Shown here piece by piece: positions 22,306 to 30,402 of a stretch of DNA of 32,571 nucleotides. This stretch comes from a virus: the IMG/VR virus record IMGVR_UViG_3300021478_000088, positions 1-32,571 of that record, one strand, 5' to 3'. The position numbers and the translations under genes were made by a program. Every line of letters begins with the position of its first letter. Position 1 is the stretch's first letter. The notes below the pieces were generated by a model, which did not search any database, was not told the DNA's origin, and was given only the letters and a program-made list of their open reading frames with translations.

Positions 22306-24897
22306 GTCTCCCGTGGATCCGTCGAGGTCGCCCTCGTCGGAGGTGTTGAGGCCGTCGGGAGACCCGCCGGCGTGGTACTCGAGTTCGTGTTCGCGGATCG
22401 CCGCGTCGATGAGCTCTTGGACGATGTCGAACACGCCCTCGTCCCACTTCGCCCCGGGGGGCGCGTTGACGAGGTCGCGGAGTCCAAAGCAGTACTTGGC
22501 GAGGCTCGTGCCCTGGTGCATCCCGTTCGGGTCACCGCCGCACGCCGCGAACTTGTCGCGCAAATTGTCGAGGTGCTCGGAGCACTCCGCCGCCGGCGCG
22601 AGCTCGTGCAGACCGAAGATCTGTTTGATCTTCGGCATGTACTCGTGGCTTGCGTGCGCGAAGCCCGCGCGCGTAGACATGAGCGACAGCTGCCGCGGCG
22701 CGGGCGTCGTCGCCGTCTCCTTCTGGTTCTCGCTCGCGACGAGGCGCGCGAGGTCCAGGAACGGCTGGTTCGTGAGTCCCGCGGACGAGAGGCGCGCACC
22801 GATCGGCTCGCCCGTCACCTTGTCCTTCGCCCCAAACCGGATCGCGGGCGAGATGCCCTGGTACTCGCCCGACCGGATGTAGCCGCGCGCCTTCTCGCCC
22901 CACGCGACGTGGCCCCAGAGGTGGCCGCGGTCGTCGAGCCGGAGGTCGTGGATCCAGCCGCACGCGGGCGTCCCGTCGACCGGGATGTTCCCCGAGGCCG
23001 GGTCCTGCTCGGACGCGTGGTTGAAGTCGATCGGGATGTTGCGGTTCGGGTTCTTCGCTTTGTCGGCGTAGAAGTTCCGCACCATCTCGGCGAAGACGCC
23101 GGGGGTGAGATTGATGTCGCCGGCGGGGTGCCCCTTGTAGTGGCCGGGCGCGCCGAGCTCGATCCAAACCTTGCGGTCCGTCTCGGACATCTTCGCGGCG
23201 GCGATCGTCTCCTCGCTGAGAGAGATGATGTCGCCGATCGCGCGGGGTCCAAGCTGGCTCATGAGAGATCGCACGTGGATATGCCCGCCCTTTCCGAGCT
23301 CGCCGTGGATACGGACGCGCCCGCCGCCGGTCTTCTTCGGCGCGTACTTGGATTGGACGCCGAGCTCCCGCGCGCGCCGCGCGATGTTGCGCTTCGCCTC
23401 GCGGTACTTCGCGCCGCTGATCGCCCCCTTGCTCTTCTCGCCCTCGAGCCGCGCCGCCGCGTTGTGCACGTGGGTCGCGTCTTCGATCGGGTACTTCTTC
23501 TCCTTCGGGAGGGCGAAGTGCTCCTTCGGGATGCGCTTGCGAGCTTTGGCGGTGAGGACGCTCATCTGCTTGGGCTCGGTGGCGGGTCCACGGCGGTAGC
23601 GCGCGCTGCCGGAGGTGACGTGGACGTCGCCCGGGCCGATGTCGGCGAAGCCGTGCGCGAGGTCGAACGCCCCCAAGTCGAGGAGGTGCTTGACCGTCGC
23701 GCCGTACAGCCGCGCCTGCGCGAGGAGGTCGCCCGGCCGCATCCATGCGGTGCGCGTGTTCGGCTCAAGCGCCTGCGCGTCGCCGGTCCAGCCGCAAACC
23801 CGGAAGACGGAGACCTTGCGGCCGTCGGTCGGCGACTTGATGTCGCAAACGTGGATGCACCCGGCGTTGACGCTGTTCGGGTCGGTCTTGAGCGCCAGCG
23901 CGGCAGCGATACCGGTCTCCTCGCGGAGTTCTCGGATCGCCGCCTTCAGCGCGTCCTCTCCCGGATCGACGAGCCCGCCTGGGATCGCCATCTCGTGGGG
24001 CGGCTCCGGGCGGGAGACCGTGAGCACCTCCCCCTGGACGTTGACGACGATCGCGAGCGCGGCGTCGCCCTCGCGCCAGCGCCGTTCCTCTGCGTCGGAG
24101 AATGGCGCTCCCGCCGCGGCGTAATGTCGGTCGTACGCGCGCTCGACGGCCGATTGCACCTGACCGATCCAAAGCGGACAGCTCGGATGATGCACGCCCG
24201 AGAAGACGCCGACGCCGCGCATCCCGAACGGCTTCTGACCATCGTGCCACGCGAAGTTCTTGCAGCGCCCGCAGGAGACCTGCTCGCGCGAATACTCGCC
24301 GAAGCCGCGCGTCGCCACGTTCGTGGGGTGCTCGTCGGTCGCTCCGCCCTCGTCGAACGGCTTCGACGGATCGGACCGGGACGTGTGGTGCTTCGACGAG
24401 CCCTTCTTCTGGGCGCTATGCAGATGCGTCCAGGGACCCTCGGGGACCGGGACCTTGCAGATGAACGCGAGTACCGGCCTGCCGAGCAGCTCGCAGGCGA
24501 GCGTGCGGTGGTGACCGTCGATGATCTCCAGCTTCGGGTTGCCCGGCCGCTGGACGAGGACGACGGGCTTGTTCTTCTCGTCCGCGAGCTTCTTCGCGAA
24601 GTGAGCGACTTTGCCGTCGGTGCTGGCCGTCCACGAGTCGCGTGTGGAGAAGTCGATCTGGCTGAGATCGACTTCGACCGGACCGCGCCAGTGCCCCGCG
24701 AGCACCCACGCCAGGTCGCGCGCCGGATAGTCGTCGAGTAGCTGCTCGTAGACTACGCGCGCCGGATGCGCGTCGGGGCGCGCGTCCGCCATGAGGACGG
24801 CGCGGTGCTCATTCGCGAGCGCCCGCTCTTCGGCGCAGGCGACGAAGGTGTCGTCCGGCCACACGAGGGACGCGGCGACGATTTGCGGTCGCGTCAT
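21664..24897 (-). CDS. Fusion protein: ParB-like, Nudix, Mu-gpI-type protease and scaffold
   Basis: A 1077-residue protein with at least five parts. Residues 70-150 are a ParB/sulfiredoxin-like domain with IDGHHRTLA (126-134). Residues 205-245 have CGRC and a later HHPSC, a possible zinc site. Residues 275-400 are a Nudix hydrolase with a complete Nudix box at 308-330 (G-x5-E-x7-REL-x-EE-x-G-I). Residues 445-515 resemble DUF6582 (HFALPKEKKYPIEDATHVHN). Residues 575-720 match the Mu gpI protease (WIELGAPGHYKGHPAGDINL, IPIDFNHASEQDP, YQGISPAIRFG). Residues 870-950 are a coiled coil and, with the rest, the scaffold. It should process and assemble the procapsid. The Nudix and ParB parts are not expected in an assembly protease. 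Confidence 0.82.
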   Translation of the reverse strand: MTRPQIVAASLVWPDDTFVACAEERALANEHRAVLMADARPDAHPARVVYEQLLDDYPARDLAWVLAGHWRGPVEVDLSQIDFSTRDSWTASTDGKVAHFAKKLADEKNKPVVLVQRPGNPKLEIIDGHHRTLACELLGRPVLAFICKVPVPEGPWTHLHSAQKKGSSKHHTSRSDPSKPFDEGGATDEHPTNVATRGFGEYSREQVSCGRCKNFAWHDGQKPFGMRGVGVFSGVHHPSCPLWIGQVQSAVERAYDRHYAAAGAPFSDAEERRWREGDAALAIVVNVQGEVLTVSRPEPPHEMAIPGGLVDPGEDALKAAIRELREETGIAAALALKTDPNSVNAGCIHVCDIKSPTDGRKVSVFRVCGWTGDAQALEPNTRTAWMRPGDLLAQARLYGATVKHLLDLGAFDLAHGFADIGPGDVHVTSGSARYRRGPATEPKQMSVLTAKARKRIPKEHFALPKEKKYPIEDATHVHNAAARLEGEKSKGAISGAKYREAKRNIARRARELGVQSKYAPKKTGGGRVRIHGELGKGGHIHVRSLMSQLGPRAIGDIISLSEETIAAAKMSETDRKVWIELGAPGHYKGHPAGDINLTPGVFAEMVRNFYADKAKNPNRNIPIDFNHASEQDPASGNIPVDGTPACGWIHDLRLDDRGHLWGHVAWGEKARGYIRSGEYQGISPAIRFGAKDKVTGEPIGARLSSAGLTNQPFLDLARLVASENQKETATTPAPRQLSLMSTRAGFAHASHEYMPKIKQIFGLHELAPAAECSEHLDNLRDKFAACGGDPNGMHQGTSLAKYCFGLRDLVNAPPGAKWDEGVFDIVQELIDAAIREHELEYHAGGSPDGLNTSDEGDLDGSTGDMSMSDENKVTTLLSETQTKLVKASTDLSEVTQKLTLSEQNLAAEKTARAAAEKAATDLTTKFSLQDAELTALRKKLADQQVLLDEHAKATIDQDVTDAIAFYSDTKGAKEEMRAQLTEYRTNCPAAFAAYYPKVPKDKQHLGRTIVAGGNTREPTVARVGDPEKVKIDQVALSHAIARTGRVSLGEAQAMVLRMSEQQLIKAAKEYLALDVAV

Positions 24898-24902
24898 TAG
24901 GA

Positions 24903-24981
24903 TGGCCCTCGCCGCTGGAATCGAACCAGCGCTACGCTCCCCAGTCGTCCGCGCGCTTTCCTACCAATGAGCCCCGCGGGC
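24903..24981 (-). tRNA. Degenerate tRNA-like element, possibly tRNA-Pro(GGG)
   Basis: The minus strand has a perfect T arm (GCTGG TTCGATT CCAGC), a D-arm-like GCTCATTGGTAGG with the GG pair, an anticodon-loop-like CTGGGGA with U33 and GGG, and an acceptor pairing of GCCCGCG with CGAGGGC (one mismatch). A CCA is encoded at 24903-24905 if the end is read one way. However, the anticodon stem pairs only three of five positions, there are extra bases between D arm and anticodon stem, and two extra bases lie between T arm and acceptor. It looks like a damaged tRNA or a tRNA mimic, not an ordinary gene. It fills the gap between the lipoprotein-like gene and the fusion gene. Confidence 0.4.
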
Positions 24982-25017
24982 GGCTGACGAGCCGCACCGA
25001 GCGCGAGGCTGGGGGGC

Positions 25018-25641
25018 TCACTGGATCGTCGAGTAGCAAGTGAGGATGCCCTGCGGCACGCCCACGCCCGTCGAGGTCTTCGTGATCGAGACGGTGATCT
25101 GGTCGCCCGGTGCGACGAACGCGCCCGTGACCGGCGGGATGACAACGTTCTGCCAGGCAAACCAGCTGCCCGTCGAAGGGGCGTCCGCCGCAGCGTCGAG
25201 CATGTTCGTCGTCGTGGACGCCGAGGCGATGAGCGTCGGGCCGACACCGCCGTCCGGGTTATTGCCCGGACGCTTGTAGACGTTCAGCGTCGCGTAGGTG
25301 GTCTGCGACGCCGTGAGCGCCGCGCTCGTCACGAACTGGCACTGCGAGACGGGGATCGAGAGCGGTCCCGGTCCAATCCCGTCGACGGGGATCTCCGTAA
25401 GCGAACCGCCCGAGTCGGTCCCGTCCGCCCAGTTCTTGTTCCACTCGAAGAGCCCCTGCTCGACGACTTGGCTGCCGACCGAGTTGACGTAGTTCACGTC
25501 GAGCCCGAGCTTGTGACCCGAGGCGCTGGGCGGAGGCGTCGTCTGCGCCGGCGGATTGGCCGTCTGGCACGCGACGGAGCCGACGAGCACGGAGAGGCAC
25601 ACCGCCATCACGGAGCTGACCAGGATTCGGAACGGGTTCAT
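25018..25641 (-). CDS. Lipoprotein-like protein with virion-type beta domain
   Basis: A 207-residue protein. Residues 1-25 are a signal peptide: NPFRILVSSVMAVCLSVLVG, then SVAC with Cys25 as possible lipid site (the Ser at -3 is atypical). A Pro/Thr linker follows. The C-terminal 110 residues (VTSAALTASQTTYATLNVYK, then SWFAWQNVVIPPV, then GDQITVSITKTSTGVGVPQG) closely resemble a beta-sandwich domain seen in phage head-fibre and virion surface proteins. An export signal on such a domain is unusual. GAGGA precedes the ATG. It sits between portal and protease genes where Mu carries the minor head gene F. Confidence 0.65.
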   Translation of the reverse strand: MNPFRILVSSVMAVCLSVLVGSVACQTANPPAQTTPPPSASGHKLGLDVNYVNSVGSQVVEQGLFEWNKNWADGTDSGGSLTEIPVDGIGPGPLSIPVSQCQFVTSAALTASQTTYATLNVYKRPGNNPDGGVGPTLIASASTTTNMLDAAADAPSTGSWFAWQNVVIPPVTGAFVAPGDQITVSITKTSTGVGVPQGILTCYSTIQ

Positions 25642-25667
25642 CGGAGTCCTCTTCGGTGGTGGGGCCG

Positions 25668-27422
25668 TTACTCGGCAGCCTGTTCGGTCTCACCCCGCAC
25701 GGGGCGATCGGGTCGGTTGGGTCGGTCGCCAGACGTGGAGCCGGTCGGCTCGTCGTCCGGCTCGTCGTTTTCGTCGTCGGGGTTGTCCCCGCCCTCCGGC
25801 GGCTCGGTGCCGTCCGGAGAGGCAGGCGGCGTGGCAGGCGCGGCCGCCGTGAGCTTGATCGGCTCGTCGTCCTCGTCGTCCTTGTCGACCAGCTTCGCGC
25901 CTGCGCGCTCGGCCACGTCCTTTTTGGACCAGGGGACGCCGACGCCGGCGAGCTTGATCGCGAGGTCCGCGAGCTCTTTCGCGGAGAGGTCCTCGTTCAC
26001 GTTCAGACCGAGGCGAGGACAGAGCCGCTCCTCGCATCCCGGCCAGTTGAGCCGCACGATCCACTTGACGAGGTCGCGCTCGAGCGAGTCGCAAACCGCC
26101 TTCGCGTCGTACGTCGAGAGCTTGAGCGTGCCGCGCTCGGCCACCTCGCTCGCGCTCCGCGCTCCCGTCTTCCCCGGCTGCGTCGTGTAGTCCTGCCCGA
26201 GCAGGCCCTTCGACATCTGCCCGTCGAGGAACGAGATAAACTTCTCCGCGTCCATCGTGGACGCGCCCTTCAGGATCTCGATCTTGCAGGCGTCCGGAAG
26301 GACGGCGGAGTTCAGCGACCCGAGACCGAGCGCCTTCGTGGCCTCGTTGAGCCGCTGGATGTCGACCGTCGAGGCGGGGACCGGCGTGTCCTTCTCCTCG
26401 TCGCGGGAGAAGTAGCCGACGATGAGCGGGCGGACCGTGCGCTCGAAGTCCTGCGCGACCGCGCGGACGACCATGCGCTTGAGCATCATGTAGGACGCGA
26501 TGAAGCGTCCCTCGCCGTCGCGCGTCGGGTACTCGCCCGAGAGCGTCGGCGCGTGAATGATGAACTTCCCGGGGAAGTCCGCCATCCGCAGGCCGTACAC
26601 GCCCGTTGTCGGTCCCATGTACGACATGCCAGGGCCGACGAGCCCCTGGTCCCAAACGTGGAGGTCCCACGTCGTGGGGTTCGAATAGTTGAGCCGACGC
26701 GAGTGGATCGAGTGGAGCCCGCGCGGGCGCCACAAGTCCGTCTTCGTCCACTCGATCTCCGATGCGGAGAGGCCGGTGATAATCCCCCAGGCCAGCTGGA
26801 AGAGCGCCTGCGACCACCGCGGGATCGCGGAGATCATCGCCTCGACCTGCTTGGCGATCTCCTTCGCCTTCTCGAGGTCGGGGTCCCCGTCGGGGAGCGA
26901 CGCCGGCAGGACCTGCAGCTTGCCGCAGGCGACGTTCAGGACGCGCTGTCGAGCGACCCCGTGCGCGTGCGGGTCGTGCTCGAAGAGCTCCGACAGAACG
27001 TCGACGAACTGGTACCGCAGCCCGTAGGTGCAGTTCCGAAACGTCGAGGCGAGGTAATTGAGGGAGAGGTTCCCTCCAATGACGATCGGCGTCCGATCGA
27101 TGATCGGCGCCGGCGCGAGCAGGCGCTGCGCCGCCGACGACCCGTCCCCCCACTGCTCGTCGCGGGAGTAGCCTCCCGGGATGAGCGGCGCCGAGCCCTG
27201 GTTGGGCCAGCGGCGTCCGCTTCCGTCCGAGGCGCCACCGACGGCGACGGGGAGCTGCTCGCCGAGCGGGCCGTACGTGCCGCCGCGGAGATCGTTCGGG
27301 CTCTCCCGCGCCGTTTGGGCCGGGGCGGGGTTGGCGACGAGCGCGCCGGGCGCGGGCTCTGTCGCGAACAGCGTACCGAACCCGCCGAAGCCGGTCATGC
27401 CTTCGGTGTCGGAGTTCGGCAT
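25668..27422 (-). CDS. Portal protein (Mu gp29 / DUF935-like)
   Basis: A 584-residue portal. Family features are the stem/clip region with LSELFEHDPHAHGVARQRVL, MISAIPRWSQALFQLAWGII, SEIEWTKTDLWRPRGLHSIH, and RPLIVGYFSRDEEKDTPVPA, all as in the Mu gp29 group. The C-terminal 80 residues are acidic and disordered (many Asp, Glu, Pro) and the first 60 also look disordered. The portal forms the DNA entry ring at one capsid vertex and docks the terminase. The start at 27422 lacks a good ribosome site; the ATG at 27398 has GAAGG before it and may be the true start. Confidence 0.88.
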   Translation of the reverse strand: MPNSDTEGMTGFGGFGTLFATEPAPGALVANPAPAQTARESPNDLRGGTYGPLGEQLPVAVGGASDGSGRRWPNQGSAPLIPGGYSRDEQWGDGSSAAQRLLAPAPIIDRTPIVIGGNLSLNYLASTFRNCTYGLRYQFVDVLSELFEHDPHAHGVARQRVLNVACGKLQVLPASLPDGDPDLEKAKEIAKQVEAMISAIPRWSQALFQLAWGIITGLSASEIEWTKTDLWRPRGLHSIHSRRLNYSNPTTWDLHVWDQGLVGPGMSYMGPTTGVYGLRMADFPGKFIIHAPTLSGEYPTRDGEGRFIASYMMLKRMVVRAVAQDFERTVRPLIVGYFSRDEEKDTPVPASTVDIQRLNEATKALGLGSLNSAVLPDACKIEILKGASTMDAEKFISFLDGQMSKGLLGQDYTTQPGKTGARSASEVAERGTLKLSTYDAKAVCDSLERDLVKWIVRLNWPGCEERLCPRLGLNVNEDLSAKELADLAIKLAGVGVPWSKKDVAERAGAKLVDKDDEDDEPIKLTAAAPATPPASPDGTEPPEGGDNPDDENDEPDDEPTGSTSGDRPNRPDRPVRGETEQAAE

Positions 27423-27484
27423 TGGGGAGCGGTCTTCGTCGTGCGGGCTTGCCTCGCGCGGGCTCTACACCCGGCCCAAAGCGC

Positions 27485-27514
27485 CTGCGTGTTTCTGCGT
27501 GTCTCTGCGTCTTT
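27485..27514. repeat. Three tandem 10-bp repeats CTGCGTNTNT
   Basis: CTGCGTGTTT, CTGCGTGTCT and CTGCGTCTTT are consecutive, with a partial fourth unit TGCGGA after them. On the minus strand this is an ACGCAGARAC repeat with a 10-base period, so the units lie on one face of the helix. Similar CGCAGAGACGCAGA-type runs are common between genes in several high-GC bacterial groups. It lies in the 147-base gap between portal and TerL genes, where no other gene or site is visible. Confidence 0.6.
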
Positions 27515-27569
27515 TGCGGAATGCCGAATGCGTTCGACAGATCGCCGGCGCACGACGGATTCGCGTTTA

Positions 27570-29177
27570 CTAACGCTCGGCTAGCGGCGATTCGTAGAGC
27601 TGAATCGGGTCCTCCAATTCAGTTTCGTCGTCATCGCCCGCGAAGCCGCGCTTGCGCCCCTGCCAGATCGACAGCGCGAGCGAGTCGGCGAGGTCCGGGC
27701 TGCGCCCGATGCGGCTCTTCACGTCGTCTTTCGACTCGACTTGGTAGCGGCCACGCGCGTCGAACGTGTACGTCGGGTCGAGAAGTTCCTGCTCAAGGGC
27801 CGGCTGCGCGTCGAGGACCCCCTCCTCGTCCAGCCATTCCTGGACCCCGATCGCCAGCTGCGACCGTAGATTGTGGAAGCGCGAGTCGTCGTCCGCACGC
27901 TCGGAGACGTTGACCTCAATGACCGTGATGGTGAACCCCTTGGGGACGAGTCCCCGCCGGCGGCGATCGTTGGCCACCTTTCGGAACTCGCGCGCCGTCC
28001 GTCGAAGTTGGTCGGCGACCCCGCCACCGACGCCGATGACGTCGATCTTGACGTGGACCTCCTCGCCGTCGAACGCGTGCTCGCGCGCGACCGCGACGAC
28101 GCGCGACGCGACCGAGACCGTGTCGCGCCGGTCGAACCCGTCGGCGTCCTTCCTGCCCTCGGCGCTCGGGTCCTTGCCGATCATGACGTGCGGGTAGACG
28201 CGGGGGCCGCGGCGGGGGGTGATGACCGACTTGTCGTCGCCGAAGCGCGCGACGTCGACGCCGAGGTCGAGGTCGTATTCGCTGCGCCAACGCTCCTCGT
28301 CCTCCGGGGTCGCCGCGGCCGCTCGCGCCGTCGCCTTCTCGAGCGTGACGAGCGAGACGACGTTGTTCGCGCCGCTCGCGGGGAAGTTCCCCAGTACGCG
28401 GACCTGATAGCTGAGGCTGTCACGGCCCCACTGCTCGAGTCGGCGCCGCGTGAATTCCTTGTCCGCAAGGCCCTTGATCCCGGTCTCGGATGCCTCCTCC
28501 CCCGAGAGGGTGAAGAGCTTGAAGAACTGCCGCTCCGCGTGGAACGCCCGGTAGAACCGCCCGCTCGTCCGGGTCGGGTTGCTCGACATTACGAGGCGCG
28601 CCTTGCCGGCGCGGTTCCCCTCGATGGCCTCGAACATCGGGTCGCCAATGCCGCTGGCCTCGTCGGCAAGCCAGAGCATCTCGGGCGACGAGATGCCGGC
28701 CATCGCCTCCGGTTTCGCCTTGGCGAGCCCCTTCGCTTCGCGTCCATCCGCGAAGCGAAGCCCGGTGCGGTGGTCGATCGCGAGCTCGCCGCCGAGGAGC
28801 GCGCGGACGCGCGGCGTATAGAGCCGCGTCATCTCCTTCCAGAGCGTGTCGCGGATCGAGTCGTCCGTCGCCGACGTCATGATGACGCGGGCGCGTTTAC
28901 GCGTGGCGACGAACCAGAGCGCCGCGCAGATGAGCAGCGTCGTCTTGCCGGTCTTCTGCCCGCTCTTGATCGCGACGTCGAGGTTGTCGCGGATCGCTTC
29001 GAGGATCTCGGCCTGGCGGTGCCAGAGCGTGACCCCGAGGATATCGCGCGCGAACCCGACCGGGTCGTCGTAGTACTTCGCGAAGAGCTCGGGCCCCTTC
29101 ACTTGTCGCGCGGCGCGACGCTTCGCGGCCACCCGCGCGAAGGTCGGCTTTGGGCTGAACGTCGTCCTCGTTCGCAT
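27570..29177 (-). CDS. Terminase large subunit
   Basis: A 535-residue packaging motor. The ATPase half has Walker A SGQKTGKTT (72-80), Walker B MLWLADEA (167-174, acidic D172/E173) and the coupling motif SSNPT (199-203). The nuclease half has the three acidic sites of the RNase H fold: D308 in GVDVARFG, D379 in KIDVIGVGGG and D495/D498 in SPDLADSL. All key residues are present, so it should be active in DNA translocation and headful or site-specific cutting. It follows TerS after 24 bases. No strong ribosome site precedes the ATG; coupling to TerS is likely. Confidence 0.93.
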   Translation of the reverse strand: MRTRTTFSPKPTFARVAAKRRAARQVKGPELFAKYYDDPVGFARDILGVTLWHRQAEILEAIRDNLDVAIKSGQKTGKTTLLICAALWFVATRKRARVIMTSATDDSIRDTLWKEMTRLYTPRVRALLGGELAIDHRTGLRFADGREAKGLAKAKPEAMAGISSPEMLWLADEASGIGDPMFEAIEGNRAGKARLVMSSNPTRTSGRFYRAFHAERQFFKLFTLSGEEASETGIKGLADKEFTRRRLEQWGRDSLSYQVRVLGNFPASGANNVVSLVTLEKATARAAAATPEDEERWRSEYDLDLGVDVARFGDDKSVITPRRGPRVYPHVMIGKDPSAEGRKDADGFDRRDTVSVASRVVAVAREHAFDGEEVHVKIDVIGVGGGVADQLRRTAREFRKVANDRRRRGLVPKGFTITVIEVNVSERADDDSRFHNLRSQLAIGVQEWLDEEGVLDAQPALEQELLDPTYTFDARGRYQVESKDDVKSRIGRSPDLADSLALSIWQGRKRGFAGDDDETELEDPIQLYESPLAER

Positions 29178-29201
29178 GATGGCCGCGCCCGCGGCGCGAG
29201 G

Positions 29202-29954
29202 TCACTCGGCGGCGTTCGCGGAATCGCCCTCTTCCGTCGCGATGATCGCCGACTCCACGAGGTCGTAGAGCTCCGGCGGCAGCTTCTTCTCGAGCTTCTC
29301 GAGGAGCTGCTCCATCTCCTTCTCGAGCTTCACGTTCACCACTTGCTGCGGCGCAAACTCGTCGGGGTAGAGGCGCTCCAGCACCGTGAGCTCCGCCTTC
29401 CAATCACGGTCCCCACTGTTGAGGACCCCTTTGCGGATGCGCTCGATGGCCTGCTTCTTGTAACGCGCGCGCGCATACGTGAGGGCTTCTCCAAAATCGG
29501 AGTAGCGGGCGTCGCCCTCGCGCCCCTTCTGGAGCCACTCGGACAACGTCGCCTGCGAGATCCCGTTCGCCTCCGCGGCGATGGCAAACGTCGCCCCTTC
29601 TTCCACGTCCTTCAGCAGAGACTCGCGCAGCTCCGCGGTGAACATCGACGGCCGCCCGCGCCTGCTCTTTGCGGCTGGTTTGGCTTCGCCGCAGGTAGTC
29701 GGCGCCTTCTTCTTGGACACCTTTGCGGGCGCCACGGTGGTTGTCGCAGTCGTTTCGGTCGCCAGCGGCGGTTTCGACGACTTCGAGCGGTTGTCGCTCT
29801 TCGCCGCTCCTGAGGTCCTCAGGTACTTCGTGACGGCGGCTTTCGAGACCTGGACGCCGCGTTCCTTCGCGCACCATTCCGCGATGATGCGGTGCGATTC
29901 GCCTGCGTCCGCTTTGGCCCGAATCTCCTTCCCGAGGCTCTCGGTGATCTTCAT
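29202..29954 (-). CDS. Terminase small subunit, helix-turn-helix type
   Basis: A 250-residue protein directly upstream of the large subunit. It has two helix-turn-helix-like stretches: residues 1-50 (KEIRAKADAGESHRIIAEWC, then VSKAAVTKYLRTSG) and about 100-145 (SMFTAELRESLLKDVEEGAT, then NGISQATLSEWLQKGREGD), separated by a Lys/Thr/Ala linker. The later segment ARYKKQAIERIRKGVLNSGD with DWKAELTVLERLYPDEFAPQ is typical of small terminases, and a coiled coil (LEKEMEQLLEKLEKKLPPE) ends the protein, fit for oligomerisation. It would bind the packaging start site and recruit the large subunit. GAGG is placed five bases before the ATG. Confidence 0.78.
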   Translation of the reverse strand: MKITESLGKEIRAKADAGESHRIIAEWCAKERGVQVSKAAVTKYLRTSGAAKSDNRSKSSKPPLATETTATTTVAPAKVSKKKAPTTCGEAKPAAKSRRGRPSMFTAELRESLLKDVEEGATFAIAAEANGISQATLSEWLQKGREGDARYSDFGEALTYARARYKKQAIERIRKGVLNSGDRDWKAELTVLERLYPDEFAPQQVVNVKLEKEMEQLLEKLEKKLPPELYDLVESAIIATEEGDSANAAE

Positions 29955-29994
29955 GGCGTCCTCAGAGACTACTTCGCCGACTACCGTTCGTCAC

Positions 29995-30015
29995 GTGTCC
30001 GATGACTTTGGACAC
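29995..30015. promoter_or_regulatory. Inverted repeat in the divergent control region
   Basis: GTGTCC (29995-30000) and GGACAC (30010-30015) form a perfect 6-bp inverted repeat with a 9-base spacer, 41 bases upstream of the TerS start. It lies in the 178-base region between TerS and the first plus-strand start codon used here. It could be a repressor or activator site for the late genes or part of a packaging recognition site next to TerS. Nothing decides between these. Confidence 0.4.
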
Positions 30016-30056
30016 CGCGACCCGGAAGAAATCGACACGTCCAATCCGATCACCCC

Positions 30057-30086
30057 TTGCATGATTCAATCATGGTGATAGATTGA
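30057..30086 (+). promoter_or_regulatory. Plus-strand promoter 1 with operator-like inverted repeat
   Basis: TTGCAT (30057-30062), a 16-base spacer and TGATAGATT (extended -10, TAGATT at 30079-30084) form a promoter. TCAATC (30066-30071) and GATTGA (30081-30086) form an inverted repeat that overlaps spacer and -10, so a protein bound there would block RNA polymerase. The same arrangement recurs at 31767-31796, and both copies have AAGAAATCGAC about 40 bases upstream of the repeat. Confidence 0.6.
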
Positions 30087-30132
30087 TTGGGTGAGCGACG
30101 AGGAAGTCGCCGCGGCGAAGGGAGAAGGGGTC

Positions 30133-30399
30133 ATGGCAATGGTTGGAATGGTTACTGCGGAGCTTGTTGTGACGAAGGTGGGGGCGATCGAGTCGCGGGC
30201 GAAGGCTCTCCTCGAGAGCGCTGTCGGACGCCCCTGCGTCCGAGTGGAGATTGGGCTCACCTCCGTCACCACCGAGTGGCTGACGGCGGAGGACGCGGCA
30301 CGCGCGGCCGTCTTCTTCGGGTCGGAGATGCGCCGGGCGACCCGGCTCTCCTACGACGCGGTGAACGGGTGGACATGCGAAGCGACGGAGGGGTTCTGA
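30133..30399 (+). CDS. Hypothetical protein, first gene of the rightward operon
   Basis: An 88-residue protein from ATG 30133, chosen because GGAG lies eight bases upstream and because the parallel gene after promoter 2 also starts about 35-40 bases after the -10 element. A longer version from GTG 30091 (102 residues) is possible; that GTG is six bases after the -10, so a leaderless mRNA could use it. The sequence (TAELVVTKVGAIESRAKALL, WLTAEDAARAAVFFGSEMRR) suggests a small alpha-beta protein. No family recognised. Confidence 0.6.
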   Translation: MAMVGMVTAELVVTKVGAIESRAKALLESAVGRPCVRVEIGLTSVTTEWLTAEDAARAAVFFGSEMRRATRLSYDAVNGWTCEATEGF

Positions 30400-30402
30400 G
30401 CC

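Noticed and set aside
21628-24741. Very long plus-strand open frame (1037 codons) opposite the fusion gene
   Set aside because: Its translation is an Arg/Leu/Val/Asp-rich string with no domain, caused by high G+C on the strand opposite a real gene; the minus-strand frame has clear Nudix and protease motifs.
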